Below, in pieces: positions 19,216 through 30,639 of a stretch of DNA of 60,775 bases. The notes below the pieces were generated by a model. It saw only the letters and a program-made list of their open reading frames with translations, had not been told where the DNA came from and ran no database searches. The stretch comes from Hydnum rufescens UP504 (Eukaryota; Basidiomycota; Agaricomycetes; Cantharellales; Hydnaceae): assembly GCA_014904985.1 (NCBI GenBank), contig MU129057.1, positions 1-60,775 on the forward strand, read 5' to 3'. A program made the position numbers and the translations under genes. The stretch's first letter is position 1. Every line of letters starts with the position of its first letter.

Positions 19216-21036
19216 ATGGACTCAAGTGAAGAGCCATCGCCTCTCCCCCACGATTATCATGGGCTCTATCAGGTTGCTTTCCTTCCCGAACAACCTAAAA
19301 CCAACGAGGCTGACTGGAATTTCAGCGGGAAGTGGGGACCTTGAAGGAAACTTCTGCTTTGGCTCTATCCCAATGCTGGCCAGAAGATATACAGCGATAC
19401 AGACCGTAAGTATACCTACGTGCGTGAAGCGCCAACAGTAGCTCAACAGGATGTTCTCAGACTCGAGGATCTATTAAAACAGCACCTCAGTGAATGGTCG
19501 GATTTTGATCCAGTGGCGACTCTCGTTCATGCAGAGGCAATACACCGCACATTTGATTGGCTCAGATATGCCATCTACAAGGCGCTCACAAATGTATGTT
19601 AATACCTCAACCGTGTATCGTTACTCTCTTTGGTGCTGCTTACTTGTATACTTTTATCATAGGAGGCACCTACAGCCTGTGATGTGGACTATGACGGCAT
19701 AGAACGAAATCTACGAGCCATTGTGGAGTCACGGGTTATCACACACAGGGCCCGGAACCTGCGAGGACGATCAGCGGAAACCTTCATGAATATCGTGACA
19801 TTGGTCAATTCACTCCATTTCTCAACAACCCCTTAACTAAAACCTTGTTCATAGTTCCTGTCAAATCGTCGGGCATTCAGCTGGCGGGAGGATGTGATCA
19901 AACTCTTGGCAAACGTTTCCGATGATGCTGAGGCACTTCCATCAAGTGCGCGGTTGGAAAATGTCCATCTCGAGAAACCCAAGATCGTAACCTTTGGACC
20001 ATGGGGGGAGATTGCCCAGGGAAAGTATAAGGGCATGTTGGTTGCGATGAAAAAAATGAAATCGCCACAGCTCATAAAGGTTGTCGTCTTCTTACCAAGG
20101 GTCTGAAGTTTTTGACTCGTCTCATGTCTGTGTCTCAGCAATCTCGCAGAGAAGTGCTCACGAACCTCATAGCCTCCGTGGATCACCCTAACGTACACCC
20201 CCTGCTGGGTTTTGTCAACGGGGTGGAATTGATCGTTATATCTCAATGGCAAGAGTACGGTGATCTCAATGCCTTCTTAAGACGTTTAAAGGCGCGAGGA
20301 GAACGACCCAATTTTCCTATGCTTGTGATTCTGACTGCTTGTCCTCTTCTTCCGTGCGAAAACTAAAGGTTTCCGATCGCAGTTCCGTGGCATTGCGGCC
20401 GGGATAGAACACTTGCATTCCCAAATCCCTCCGATCGTACACGGGAACCTGCACGGGGTAAATATAGCAGTCCAGGCACTAATTGGCATTAAGTGCTTAT
20501 TTATCTTGTTCCTGCAGGGGAGCATCCTCGTCGGGACAGACGGAAATCCCTGTATTTCCCTCGGTGCCTCGTCTGGTTTTCAGTATAACCGGGATAGGAC
20601 TCAGACTGGGACCAATTTCAGCGGCAGGATTAGGTATCTCTGCAACTATCGACATTGGAATCGTTTCTAATCCTTCGATGGACTTAGGTCTATGGCGCCC
20701 GAACTTCTTGAGGAAGATCGACCTACAGTCCTAACAGATATTTATGGATTTGGGATGACTCTTTTGGAAGCACTCACCGGTGGCATGCCTTTCCATGATC
20801 TGGTTGGAATCATCCAGGTTATAAGGGCTCTTGCCACCCGAGAACGCCCAGCACTCCCGAGCCCTCCTCCTTCTCCTTTAGCTCATTATATTCCTCTTAT
20901 CAAACGATGTTGGCGGGGCGATAAAAACGCTCGGCCCGATATCAAACATGTCATAGCTGAACTGAATTGGGTTGCTGAACACCAGCATGGAACTCTTGGA
21001 ACGGGTAAATCTTTCGTTCCAGTGAGCATCAGTTAG
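19216..21036 (+). CDS. protein kinase-like protein 1, predicted pseudokinase
   Basis: Multi-exon gene; clear introns include 19,399-19,450 (GTAAGT...CAG), about 19,593-19,662, 19,806-19,852, 20,080-20,138 and ones near 20,460-20,518 and 20,632-20,690. The start at ATG 19,216 (MDSSEEPSPLPHDY) is the likeliest, but the first exon junction is unclear. An N-terminal helical region (LKQHLSEWSDFDPVATLVHA) precedes a kinase fold: glycine loop GPWGEIAQGKYKG, beta-3 lysine in VAMKK, ending with APELL and DIYGFGMTLLEALTGG. The catalytic HRD is HGN (VHGNLHG) and the DFG position reads SLG, so both essential aspartates are missing. It is therefore probably a pseudokinase with a scaffolding or regulatory role. 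The next gene downstream is a diverged paralogue. Close relatives in plant-associated basidiomycetes are commonly expanded; that is background, not seen here. Confidence 0.72.
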
Positions 21037-21090
21037 GCTTAACCCTGAAGTGATACTGATGACATCGCCGAGTAGCTTCATAGATCAACC

Positions 21091-23298
21091 TTGAAAATAA
21101 AATCAGAGGTTGAAAATGAGCTGCACAGCATTAAGACACGACTTGAGCGCCGACTTGATATAGAAATCAGGATTGGAAGAAATTTTGATCAGATCATTCC
21201 CCTTTTGGTAGGGGATTCTGCTTCTCTCAATTATACTATGTTGACGCTTCCCCATTCAGCTGATTGGACCTGAACATGACGTGCATCAGGGGAAGCTTGA
21301 GATCAAACGATGGGAAGCGACCGGGATCCGTGCGAAAAGGTTTGTTACGATGTGGCATCCGGCATCTCTGAAGCTCAGAAAGTGTTGCTAACCCTACGCT
21401 ACCTTCACAATCCCGTAGTATCTATGATAGATCGGACGAGGAAGATGAATTCGACCAGGGATCAGATGCGCTCGGGAGAGTGGAAGATAAACTTCACTGG
21501 AAGGACCAACGGGGACTCGTATATGAGGCAAGAGCGCCTTCTGATACAGTGCCTTTTCTAGTCTCCTCTGACAGCACATTCATTCCAGAACAACATATCA
21601 GCGCTTCAGAATATGGGATCAGCCCTTGTAGCGACATTAGAAGTAAATTTCCCAGACTCAACAGAAATGCAAGTACAATTATCCAAGAGATCAGGTGGCG
21701 CGAATTCTGACAATAACACGCTATTTCCAGTGTGCACGGAAATCTCGAGCGCCTAAGAGTTGAAAACAATAAATGGTTACAGTTCGATTTTGTGGATACC
21801 GTTGTCCACGCAAACATGATGTTCGAGATTATCGACTCCGTTAAACGTGGTCTTCAAGAGTATGATGCCCTTTCTCGGCGGGAAATTTACCCGAGATTAT
21901 CCCGCCAAGCGACCTTCCCTACCTTCCCTCCATGATGAGAAACATCGAGAATGATGCGACCTTGAGAACGAAGGCGATAAATCTGAGTGGACAACATGCT
22001 ATCTTATTCATTGATCTCTTAATGGAGGTACGTATTGCGCTCAAAACTCAGCTTTTAGATTCAAATTCACTTACAGTATGTTTTCTAAGGTTCTTGATAA
22101 ATATCCGGACGGTATTGGGCGTGGCGATCTCCTTAAACTCTTACAGAGAGTCGTCGAAGCTTCAAATCAACTTCCATCGCGGTTGCTGATCACCGGGGTA
22201 ACCGACATGGTATATCAGGATAAAGGAGGAGAAGCTACTATCTTCAAGTGCAGTTATGGAAGTAGGGATGTTGCGGCACGCGTAATCCACGTGAAATCCA
22301 GGGGCGAAGACGAAGACATGACAAGATCGGTATGAGGATGTCTATTCTTGTGTTAGATGTTTGTAACACCTTGGAAATTGAAGCTGCAAGAAATACGGCG
22401 GGAGATAATCACTCACCGCCAGCTCAAAAATCGCAATATTTTGGAGCTTCTTGGCATCTTCAAGAGCGATCAGCACCCTCTGACCATAATAACACCCTGG
22501 ATGGAAAATGGTGAAGCATTGAAGTACTTAAAGGCGCATCCGGAGAATTTTATCATAGTCGTACGTTCATTGAGTTCATTCCCTTCACAAATCTCATGGC
22601 GGCTGAAATCAGGTGCGTGGCCTATGCGCTGCTATACGATACCTGCATTGCTGTGAGCCGCCTATAGTTCATGGAGACGTAAAGCCGGTTTGTGCCATTA
22701 TCTTCCAATATTGACATGTGGCGAACACTCACCTGTGGAATTCGTATCTCAGTCCAATGTCTTGATAGATGAACATGGCGAAGCGATACTGAGCGACTTT
22801 GGATTCACTCGCATCCGACATGAACTGACACGAACTGGAACTCGATCCACTGGCCTTGGAACACTTCGATATCTGGCCCCGGAAGCTTTTTCCGGCGATG
22901 TTCCGCGAGCCACTCTGGCCACCGATATCTATTCATCGGCATTGACGATATGGGGGTTCGCATCTTCCGAATTGCCATTTGCACAGCTATCTAACGAGTT
23001 CATTGTTCTCCGTCGAGTCTTGAAGGGAGAGCGGCCTCCAATGCCAACAATGATTGGGACATTTCATAGCCAGTCCGAGGGGGGGAAACTTATTTGGGGG
23101 CTTCTGGAGCGAATGTGGCATCAAAATCCAAAAAGTCGACCGCCTATGACCCTCGTGAAGAAAAAATTGACTCGATCGTGGGGCCTGCGTAAATATTCGA
23201 CGAGGGGGGTAGGGCTGATGGATGGGGGGATCTCATGCATCCATGGAAGTAGGCAAGATGCACGCGATTGGTCGAGTTTGCCACTACTCACTCTGTAA
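21091..23298 (+). CDS. protein kinase-like protein 2, tandem paralogue
   Basis: Exons between 21,091 and 21,960 encode a helical N-terminal part (KSEVENELHSIKTRLERRLD; FDFVDTVVHANMMFEIID), matching in layout the FDPVATLVHA region of the upstream kinase. The kinase domain runs about 22,190-23,180: glycine-rich DKGGEATIFKC, then VAARVI, HGDVKP|SNVLID across an intron, SDFGFTR, APEAF, and a DIYSSALTIWGF helix. The catalytic Asp and DFG are kept, but the usual beta-3 lysine is arginine, so activity is doubtful. Introns use short GT-AG forms. The 5' end is uncertain: the exons before 21,700 could belong to the upstream gene or to this one. It ends at a stop at 23,296-23,298. Confidence 0.65.
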
Positions 23299-23889
23299 TT
23301 ATAAAGTCGACATGATACAGTACCGAATGAGTTGGGTCATGACAAATCATCTTGGTGTTTGTATAGTGCGATGCTTGTCCCGCTGGTAACTTCTGGGTGA
23401 ATGAATATATCGGCATCCTGGATCTACGAAACTGGTTACCACAAGTACGGATAATTGCCACCCCCATTAGATTGTGCCGAATGGCGAAAACTGCTGGGTA
23501 CCTCTTCGTCTGACTCCGATCCGCCAATAATTAGTCAGCCTCGCGTCTCTTGACGTGGTCCCGCACAAGTGTTTTGGAACTCGCATGTCGGTAAGAAATG
23601 CCTGTTTAGGTGCGTGTTAACAATACCCATTTGTTTTTGCGTATGTTCCGTAGGTCTGCTTCTCTCCCTTCTGATGGTTCTAGATAGATCACAGCATCAC
23701 ACTTCGTGCCTCATAAAGCCTAGGGGCCTGGTCCCTGTTCCTTCACAGGAAAAGCTGAAGATTAGGATGAGCTTTGTATACGTTAGATTTATGAGCACTG
23801 TTTATGTTCTATTGGACTTCGCATGCAACCTTCGCCTGCGATTATAATGGTCAACGGGTCAACGAGACGCTGACTGGCTGCGGAGTTTC

Positions 23890-26880
23890 TATTTGTCTTG
23901 CAGATTGCCCGGGCTTCACCTTTTTCAGATTGAAATGAAAGACATCGCCTCGAAATCCGGGTTGAAGGCGGAGGTACAGCCTTCGATTTACCCAACGATG
24001 GATCAACTTATGAAATTTGGAGCTTTAGTGGATACATTTGCGCCCTTGAATCAAGCGCTTACTGCAGAGACCAATAGCCCTTTGCAAATTCTGCCGGCAG
24101 GTGAAAGAGCTACGGAACAACACTTCCGCCGGATACAGTCGCACCTGGTATTTAGCTTTTCATTCGTGGTTCCGTGACGCCGCGAAGAAGGTCTCTCAAC
24201 CCATCTCGGCATTCCTTTCGCTGTCTATAACGATGGAGCGAGGACTTAAATTGGTCAATACAGGTTCATTGCACCGGCATACGCCGGGGGCCTAATCTCT
24301 GCTCATTCTTATGTTGATACGTGTTTTGCGTTCCACAGATTCGTCTGAGTTAGTCCGAATCTCTTGTCTGGGTGAGGCTCTCTAAGCGAAGCGTTCGATG
24401 CTTCCTGCATCGGATCACGCATCGAGATGTAAAATCACAAGGCCGGTACGTGCATGATGGACCCAGTGACGACCGCTCCACCGCCATGCGCACTCGACCC
24501 TGCCTCGCTTGGGTACCATGAAGTTTCCCAGCCTTTGTTTCGAAAGAGGGTGCCGGCCACCGATCAAGAAGTAGCTTTCACACTCCAATCGTATGTGCAT
24601 GTGTCGACAATCTCGTTTGGCGCAGGCATTTCTAATTACTTAATATCTATGCCTTTGTGTGCGTCAGGGTCTCTTCCGGCGCTCCGAATAAATTATTCCT
24701 CTTTCGGTGATCGACATTCTGGGTTGGAACGCATGACTGGGCACATGGGGACCCTGTTTCGTCGGATTCCGAGGGTTGTGATATCTATTTCGATGTTGCC
24801 CTCCACGTATCTGGGCTCTGTTCTGTACGTCCAACTCGTCAGCTCTTTGCGTGATAATCACATATAACATGGGCTAGAGGGCCACGTACGGCATCAGGGC
24901 TGCCTGGTGGGCTTACTAGACAAACACTTCGTCGGAAAGCCATCGCACTCTGGGGTCCACGTTCCATCACCTTCAATTTTGATCAGGGTACTTACTCACT
25001 CCGGGATGTTTTTCGAGAGATCGCAATAACTGTCATAATGGTCGGATGCTGGGATCCGCCAGAAGCGCTTACGCACCACGCCCCATTTATGGGGCCGTTG
25101 GCTCGCTCACCCGACCCCGTTGAAACGGGAGTTGACGTCTGGGTCTGTGCGACCAACACGCATTGTACACGACTCTACCCGATTCGATCAATCTCACGTA
25201 TCTTTTTTGATTTGCCTGGCCTCGATATCTTCGCTGAGGATTTATTCTTGCCCATTTCAAAACTGCTGGGTGCTTGTGGCATCAACTCAGCTTGTTGTCG
25301 TGGCTCTCTCTTACCCAGCCTATTCAACAAGTGTGCTATTGGCAAATCATGATCGGCGACGATTCTAGGGTTGTGTATCCGAACATTCCTCGTCGCGAAG
25401 CCACCAATGGACATAACAGGTAGTGTCGTGTGTGGCTAGGCGGTGCTGGCACGTATCCTGTGTTCGCCCATCGACTCTGAATAAATTCCCAGGCTCGAAT
25501 TCGGTGCTTTTTCTATGGTCATGCTTTTATCATCCGCGTTAATGATGCCACATGTTCCCTCCAATATGCAACACTCCGACACATTTCTCTTTGTTTTCAT
25601 TTAACTATCCTTGATCTGATTCCGAAGGTAAGGGTTTTGATGCTCTGGTGCCGCTCTGCCGTATCCTGGTTGATTTTAGGTATATTGGCTTTGACCGCAT
25701 CACATTGGGCCTGCTTGTGCGGACTGGCTGCTTCTCTCACGCCGGGGAATGGACCCACCTCGTTTCTCCATATTAACCGCTAAGTGCTTGGGTCGGTGCA
25801 GATCTTCGACAGTTTCCATATTCATCGGGGCGGACAGCTATGGGTATTCCCTGCACTATAATTACCCGCATGAACCGTGTTCCTGTTCGCCGATCTCTCC
25901 CTCTTTCCCTCCCTCCCCAACATTCTCCGCAGTCTTCAACCTTACAATCGCACACATATGGCCGCGCCGGCAGTGGGTACCCTCCACCCTCCCAGCTTTC
26001 CGAACGAGCCCAACATTAGGTTCGGCACGCACCTAACACCTCGCATGTTATTCTAGGTCGGTGACCGAGTCCGAGTCCGAGTCAGAGCTGAAGGAGATGG
26101 ATGGCTGTTCGGCTATGTTTTGTTGATGCGTCTCTTAGGAAACGTGAGTCTTACAACCGTGTGCAGTCCTCGGTCTGTGATTAATTCAACCTGTGTTGAC
26201 TCCTAGGACGTAGTCTATACGTGCGAGTTAGAGAGCGCAGACGGAAGAAAAATACTTGTGGAAGGGACGCAAGTGCAACGCTTGGATCCACAAGATAATC
26301 AGGGTGTCCCTCCGCCAGTCCCCCAGCCCAATGTGGTTCCGCCTCCACCTCAGCCCGCTCAGGCTCCCCCAGCCAGAAATCAGGGCCCCGGCCTGTATGA
26401 GCCCCGTACGGGCCCCGATAATCAATACGCTCTCCACAATACTCATCTACCGCAAGATCGTCAGTACCCTCAGTCTCGGGCAGATCCTGCTCCACCGCCG
26501 TATGGATGTCCTCCTATGACTGGAAGCTATTACACGCCCCAGCATACCCCAGGGCCTTCAAATCCACATGCGCCCTCGGAGTACTACCCTCGTCGCTCGT
26601 AGGATTCCTTTCGTAAGCTCTGTAAGTAGTCACTGTTGAGACTGTGGCTCGGTACCGTGCTCGACCTTACCGCTACTCATATTTCAGATGGCTTGTGAAG
26701 GCAGCTGGCTTCCCTTGTTTCTTACTCTTGCTATTCGTTGTTGCGTTCTCCCTCACTCCTGGCGCTTGCGCTTTGTACACCCACCCTCCATTCTGCCGCC
26801 GTTTTCCGGCATGGTCTCCCTCTCGCACCCTTTGTCTTTGCAGTGTGTCTTGTATTTCCCGGGTCGCCATCCCCTACTTG
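23890..26880. repeat. ~3-kb duplicated segment, copy 1 (CpG-normal)
   Basis: Sequence including GATCAACTTATGAAATTTGG, GATGCTTCCTGCATCGGATC, TTCGAAAGAGGGTGCCGGCC-like blocks and the small gene at its end recurs in the same order and strand at about 30,640-33,790. Copies differ by scattered substitutions and small indels. Confidence 0.85.
25958..26602 (+). CDS. small beta-barrel/proline-rich protein, copy 1
   Basis: Exon 2 (26,057-26,143) and exon 3 (26,207-26,602), joined by a GTGAGT...TAG intron, give VGDRVRVRVRAEGDGW, FGYVLLMRLLGN, then DVVYTCELESADGRK, a short beta-rich stretch reminiscent of Tudor/KOW-like barrels, followed by a ~95-residue tail rich in Pro, Gln, Tyr and His. An ATG at 25,958 would start exon 1, but the implied first intron is only 37 nt, so the true 5' end is uncertain. 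A paralogue lies at 32,888-33,532. The two-residue insertion here relative to the paralogue comes from a GTCCGA micro-repeat. Both copies keep open frames despite many DNA differences, which suggests function. No family is assigned. Confidence 0.55.
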
Positions 26881-27883
26881 TACTGAGCCTATCTGTGATC
26901 TATATTAGAGGGTTTCATGCTATGAGAGTTTGCCTAGATTTGGCATGGAATTGAACTCAGAATATGCTTTAGAATCAAGACACAAACAGCCCTGCTTGCC
27001 TGTACAGCCCTTCACCGGTCAATGAGCCAACTAGATCTTTGATTTAAAAGATATACCTTTACTTCCACTTGCATATTGGGGGGGACACCTCTAGGGAATC
27101 GCTGTGCCAAATGTCAAGGGAAATGGATGCACAGAACTCTCATAATGTGAATCATTAGGCGTAACATAGTTAATTTTCATGGAGATCCTCAGCAGGTTTT
27201 TCGCTCTACCTCCGTAGCATTTTGGCCAGTTGTGGAGTGCTTGTGACCTGTGACTGACCCCCCCTTTAAGCACTGCTGTGAGCACACACATGGGGGCTAC
27301 CCAAGCCTGTCTTCTAGAGAACAATTCTGATAGTGATGCCAAGTGAGCCCACAGAGATGACATTGTTCACACATCCCAAACAAATGCTGCCAGATGATGC
27401 AATCACATAGCAGATAGTGATGATGACAGCGCCAATGATGAAAATGGGCAGTAATGACTCTGACTACATTGATTAGAGCAGGGCCAGGTGGCAGAGGGGC
27501 AAGTGCAAGGTCTAGGGAGGGTGCAGGCCCTATTTCCATAGCTGCCAGTCCTCAAGATGGTTAGTACATCAGTTCATGTCAGAAAGCTGGGGACTTGATT
27601 GTCCTCAGATTTCATGGTATGAATCAGATATGTCTCTGAGTCACTTCTCTAGTGCCAGCTGGTCACTGCTAGGCTGAGTCCACAGAGACCTTACAAGGTC
27701 TAGTCAATGACCTGAGAACAGCTTCACAAAAGCTCTGTCTGGCTTGTAGTGGTAAAGGGGAAAGCATTGCTTAGTGGAGTTGTAATTACAAGTTTGACCC
27801 AGAAATCCAAGTGGCACCTGATTTCAGAATCTATTTTTTTTAAGTTTAAGAAGGTTCTAGACTGCCTAGACTTGCCTATTATC
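26881..27883. other. no recognisable gene
   Basis: CpG-poor DNA. A minus-strand frame at 27,091-27,363 shows no recognised domain. The left boundary coincides with the end of duplicated copy 1. Confidence 0.4.
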
Positions 27884-28322
27884 TGTTACAAGTTGCACTT
27901 GCAACCTCAATAACATACTAAGATTAAGGTGACTCTCCCACAATCATGTGACATTGCCCCCTGGACCCATTGCACAACCTTCACCCTGAGCACTCATCCC
28001 TCACCACATACTGCCACAAAGGTGCCATGTATCCACCTTTACCTTCCTTAGTAATTCCTTCTTGATCTTTAGTATATAAGTAGCTACCTTTTGTATCCTC
28101 ACCCCTTCAGAAGATCAAGAATATATTGCCTTTGATTGAACTCTCATCCTCATGAAATCTCTCATATTGAGTCTTATTGAGAATTGGTCTTTCTGCTCTG
28201 CTCCTCTCATGACCTTACATAATCCTTGTCCCACAACTCCTTGTCAATCATATTAAGGAACTCTCTCTCATACTCAACCCAATTATATAATCAACTCCTT
28301 GTACTACAAATGACCCTTAACA
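27884..28322 (+). mobile_element. solo LTR 1
   Basis: Begins TGTTACAAGT and ends CCCTTAACA, giving the TGTTA...TAACA termini of an LTR. Flanks are TTATC before and TTATG after, a 4-of-5 target-site duplication. The interior includes AGAAGATCAAGAATATAT, shared with solo LTRs 2 and 3. Confidence 0.82.
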
Positions 28323-28453
28323 TTATGGATGGCTCCACAGAGTCCAGAAGCCCACCTGGATTTCCAAGAATTTCCAATGGACATATACAGACAGTCCAAT
28401 GTGGCCTGGATGCTATTGGTGACTATGGTTGCCAAAGTCAGGTTCAGGTCAGG

Positions 28454-28951
28454 TGTTACAAGTTGTACTCACAACCTCATGAGATGTAACTGTGACTATC
28501 ACATGATCAGGTGGCCTCACCTCATCACTGCCATTACTTACCCATTTCTAATCCCTTTCCTTATCAATCCTCATGTTCCTGCTTACCTCTTGCACCCTTC
28601 CTTTATTCATCCCCCCTTTCTTAATAATTACCTTACCAATAACTCCTCAACCTTTTAGTGTCTGAGTAGCCACCTCTTGTACTCTCACTCCTTAGAAGAT
28701 CAAGAATATATGGTCTTCAATTGACCTTTCACTCTGGTGAAGTCCCTCAATACTTGTGACCTTCTCAATCCTCATATTAAGTTTCATCACAAATCAGTCC
28801 CCCTCACTCCACTCCTCTCACATACTTGTCTTTCACAACCTTATGTAATCCTCATGCTGTGAACTCTTGTCAATTGTATTAGGGGCTATCCTTCATACTC
28901 AGTCCAACTACATAATCATTCCCTCATATGTACTATGAACAACCCTTAACA
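28454..28951 (+). mobile_element. solo LTR 2
   Basis: TGTTACAAGT...CCCTTAACA, flanked on both sides by the perfect 5-bp duplication TCAGG (28,449-28,453 and 28,952-28,956). Same family and orientation as solo LTR 1, about 130 bp away; the separate target duplications show two insertions and not one two-LTR element. Confidence 0.9.
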
Positions 28952-29559
28952 TCAGGTTTTGCCCCATTTGGGCAAAACCTGAACTTAACCAAAACCTGAA
29001 TCTCCTCAATTGGTAAAACCTGAAAACTATACTGAAAACAGCCATTATAGCCATTACAGCATTTATGGCTGTTACTTTGTTAACCCCCAACTTATAGCAA
29101 GAAAGAAAATTACAGCAATATATTGTCTCATATCAAACTATATCTCAAATTTGGTTTTTTGGACACACAAGGCCCACTATGAAGGTCTGCAAAGACATTT
29201 TTGCATTGTTCTCTCAAGATGGGCATGATGGTGCCAGAGGTAGCAGAGGGGGCAGGAGTGACAAAGCTTTGAGTTTAGGTGCTGAAAGCAGTATCAACAA
29301 TGAGTGAGAGGATGTGGCCCAAGGACCAGTAACAGCCAATATGGACCCTGTTCAGTAATCACCCTTGTCCTCCAACAGTTTTTCTTATTTTACTCTACTA
29401 CACATAATGCATGAGACACTATGCTACAAGCTCATGAAACCTTTACTACAAAATTCAAATATTTGCATGAGTGAGAGAGGAAATATGAAAACTGGCTCAT
29501 TGATGGGTGAAAGACTGTAGTGTGTGTGTGTGAGGCCATTTTTATACACAAAATATCCT

Positions 29560-29725
29560 AGATGATGTTCTTGATCCTAGAATCACAAATCCCAAGCCCC
29601 AGAGCTGGAACTGGGGCTCAAATTGGATTTGGATGATTATTGCAGCAGATTCCAATAGCTTCAATTCCAGGCCACTTCTTGTAGCCTGACCCTACTGCTT
29701 CCCTAACTCTTATGTTTATGTAAGA
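29560..29725. repeat. short dispersed repeat, copy 1
   Basis: Contains AAGCCCCAGAGCTGGAACTG and a block ending CTCTTATGTTTATGTAAG. A related block (AAGCCCCAGGGCTGGAACTA...CTCTCATGTTTACTAG) lies at 33,925-34,085. Confidence 0.6.
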
Positions 29726-30167
29726 GAGAGCAATTATATAATCACAAGACCTGGACCTGCTTGCATCTATTGCTGTGCAGTTTGCAGAGCAACCTGGAGT
29801 AACCCATAACCTTCCCGTGTCATGGCACATATTCTCCTTTGGTGCTGGAGAGCACAATTTTTGTCTGTTTTTGTGAACTCCAGCCCATGGGTGGGCAACA
29901 AAGGATCCAAACAATGCAGTAATTGATTGTTGGTCCAAAGGATCACTGGCCCAGTCTGAGTCCATAAAACCCCATGCAAGGTGCTTGGATCTTTGATTTT
30001 TGACTGATAATGGTAGACCCATCCCAGAGGACCAAGATGGCCAGTCCCAGGCATTCCCCCATGTGTGTCAATTCCCCTTTTATCTTGAAATTGAATATCT
30101 CCATCAGTTTTGAAGATTTCAACTTTATTTCTTTTTTCTCTGTGTCCCTTAAGTCCGACTTTTTCAC
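29618..30167 (-). pseudogene. Ty1/Copia RNase H relic
   Basis: Minus-strand translation contains GFMDSDWASDPLDQQSIT, the G-x-x-DSDWA-x-D hallmark of Copia RNase H. Just upstream is FNFKIKGEL, resembling the conserved Copia reverse transcriptase stretch before RNase H. Frames shift between the pieces and the downstream active-site region is degraded. It is a dead fragment about 0.7 kb from the solo LTRs, which may or may not belong to the same element. Confidence 0.65.
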
Positions 30168-30639
30168 TTTCTATTGATTCAAAGTCTGGATTGTATATTA
30201 GGTGCAGCTAGCACACAAATTCATTAGTTCTCCCCTCCCTCCAGTTTTGAAGCTCCTTGAACAGCTGCTGGTCCCTGGGTGATTTCTCACTACAAAAAGC
30301 GAATTCTAACTAACTTTGACTAAGGTCTCAATAAGGGATTCTTAGGGTGTGGTAATTTGACTGAAACACACATTCTCACTTAATTGCTTGGGCTTTGTTG
30401 GCTCACTGCAATTCCCCCTGTTCAAAAGACCTTCCTCCACTTGAACCTGAACAACCAGATTAGATCTGTGATCCCTCTTTCATCCCTGGCTCAACCTCGC
30501 AGACAGTGGTTGGATTGGTTTCATAATCATCCTGCTTACACCACAAATGTCAGTACAAGTTCTGGTCATTAATGTACAGGACAAAGCCAAGCATGGATTC
30601 ATGGGATTGAGTGTCAAACACTCACACTTTTTGCAGATC

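Noticed and set aside
25958..26056. 37-nt first intron of the beta-barrel gene
   Set aside because: Too short for the other introns in this window (about 45 nt or more); the first exon is left uncertain.
27884..28951. A single LTR retrotransposon with two LTRs
   Set aside because: Only 130 bp separate the LTRs, there is no internal coding sequence, and each has its own target duplication.
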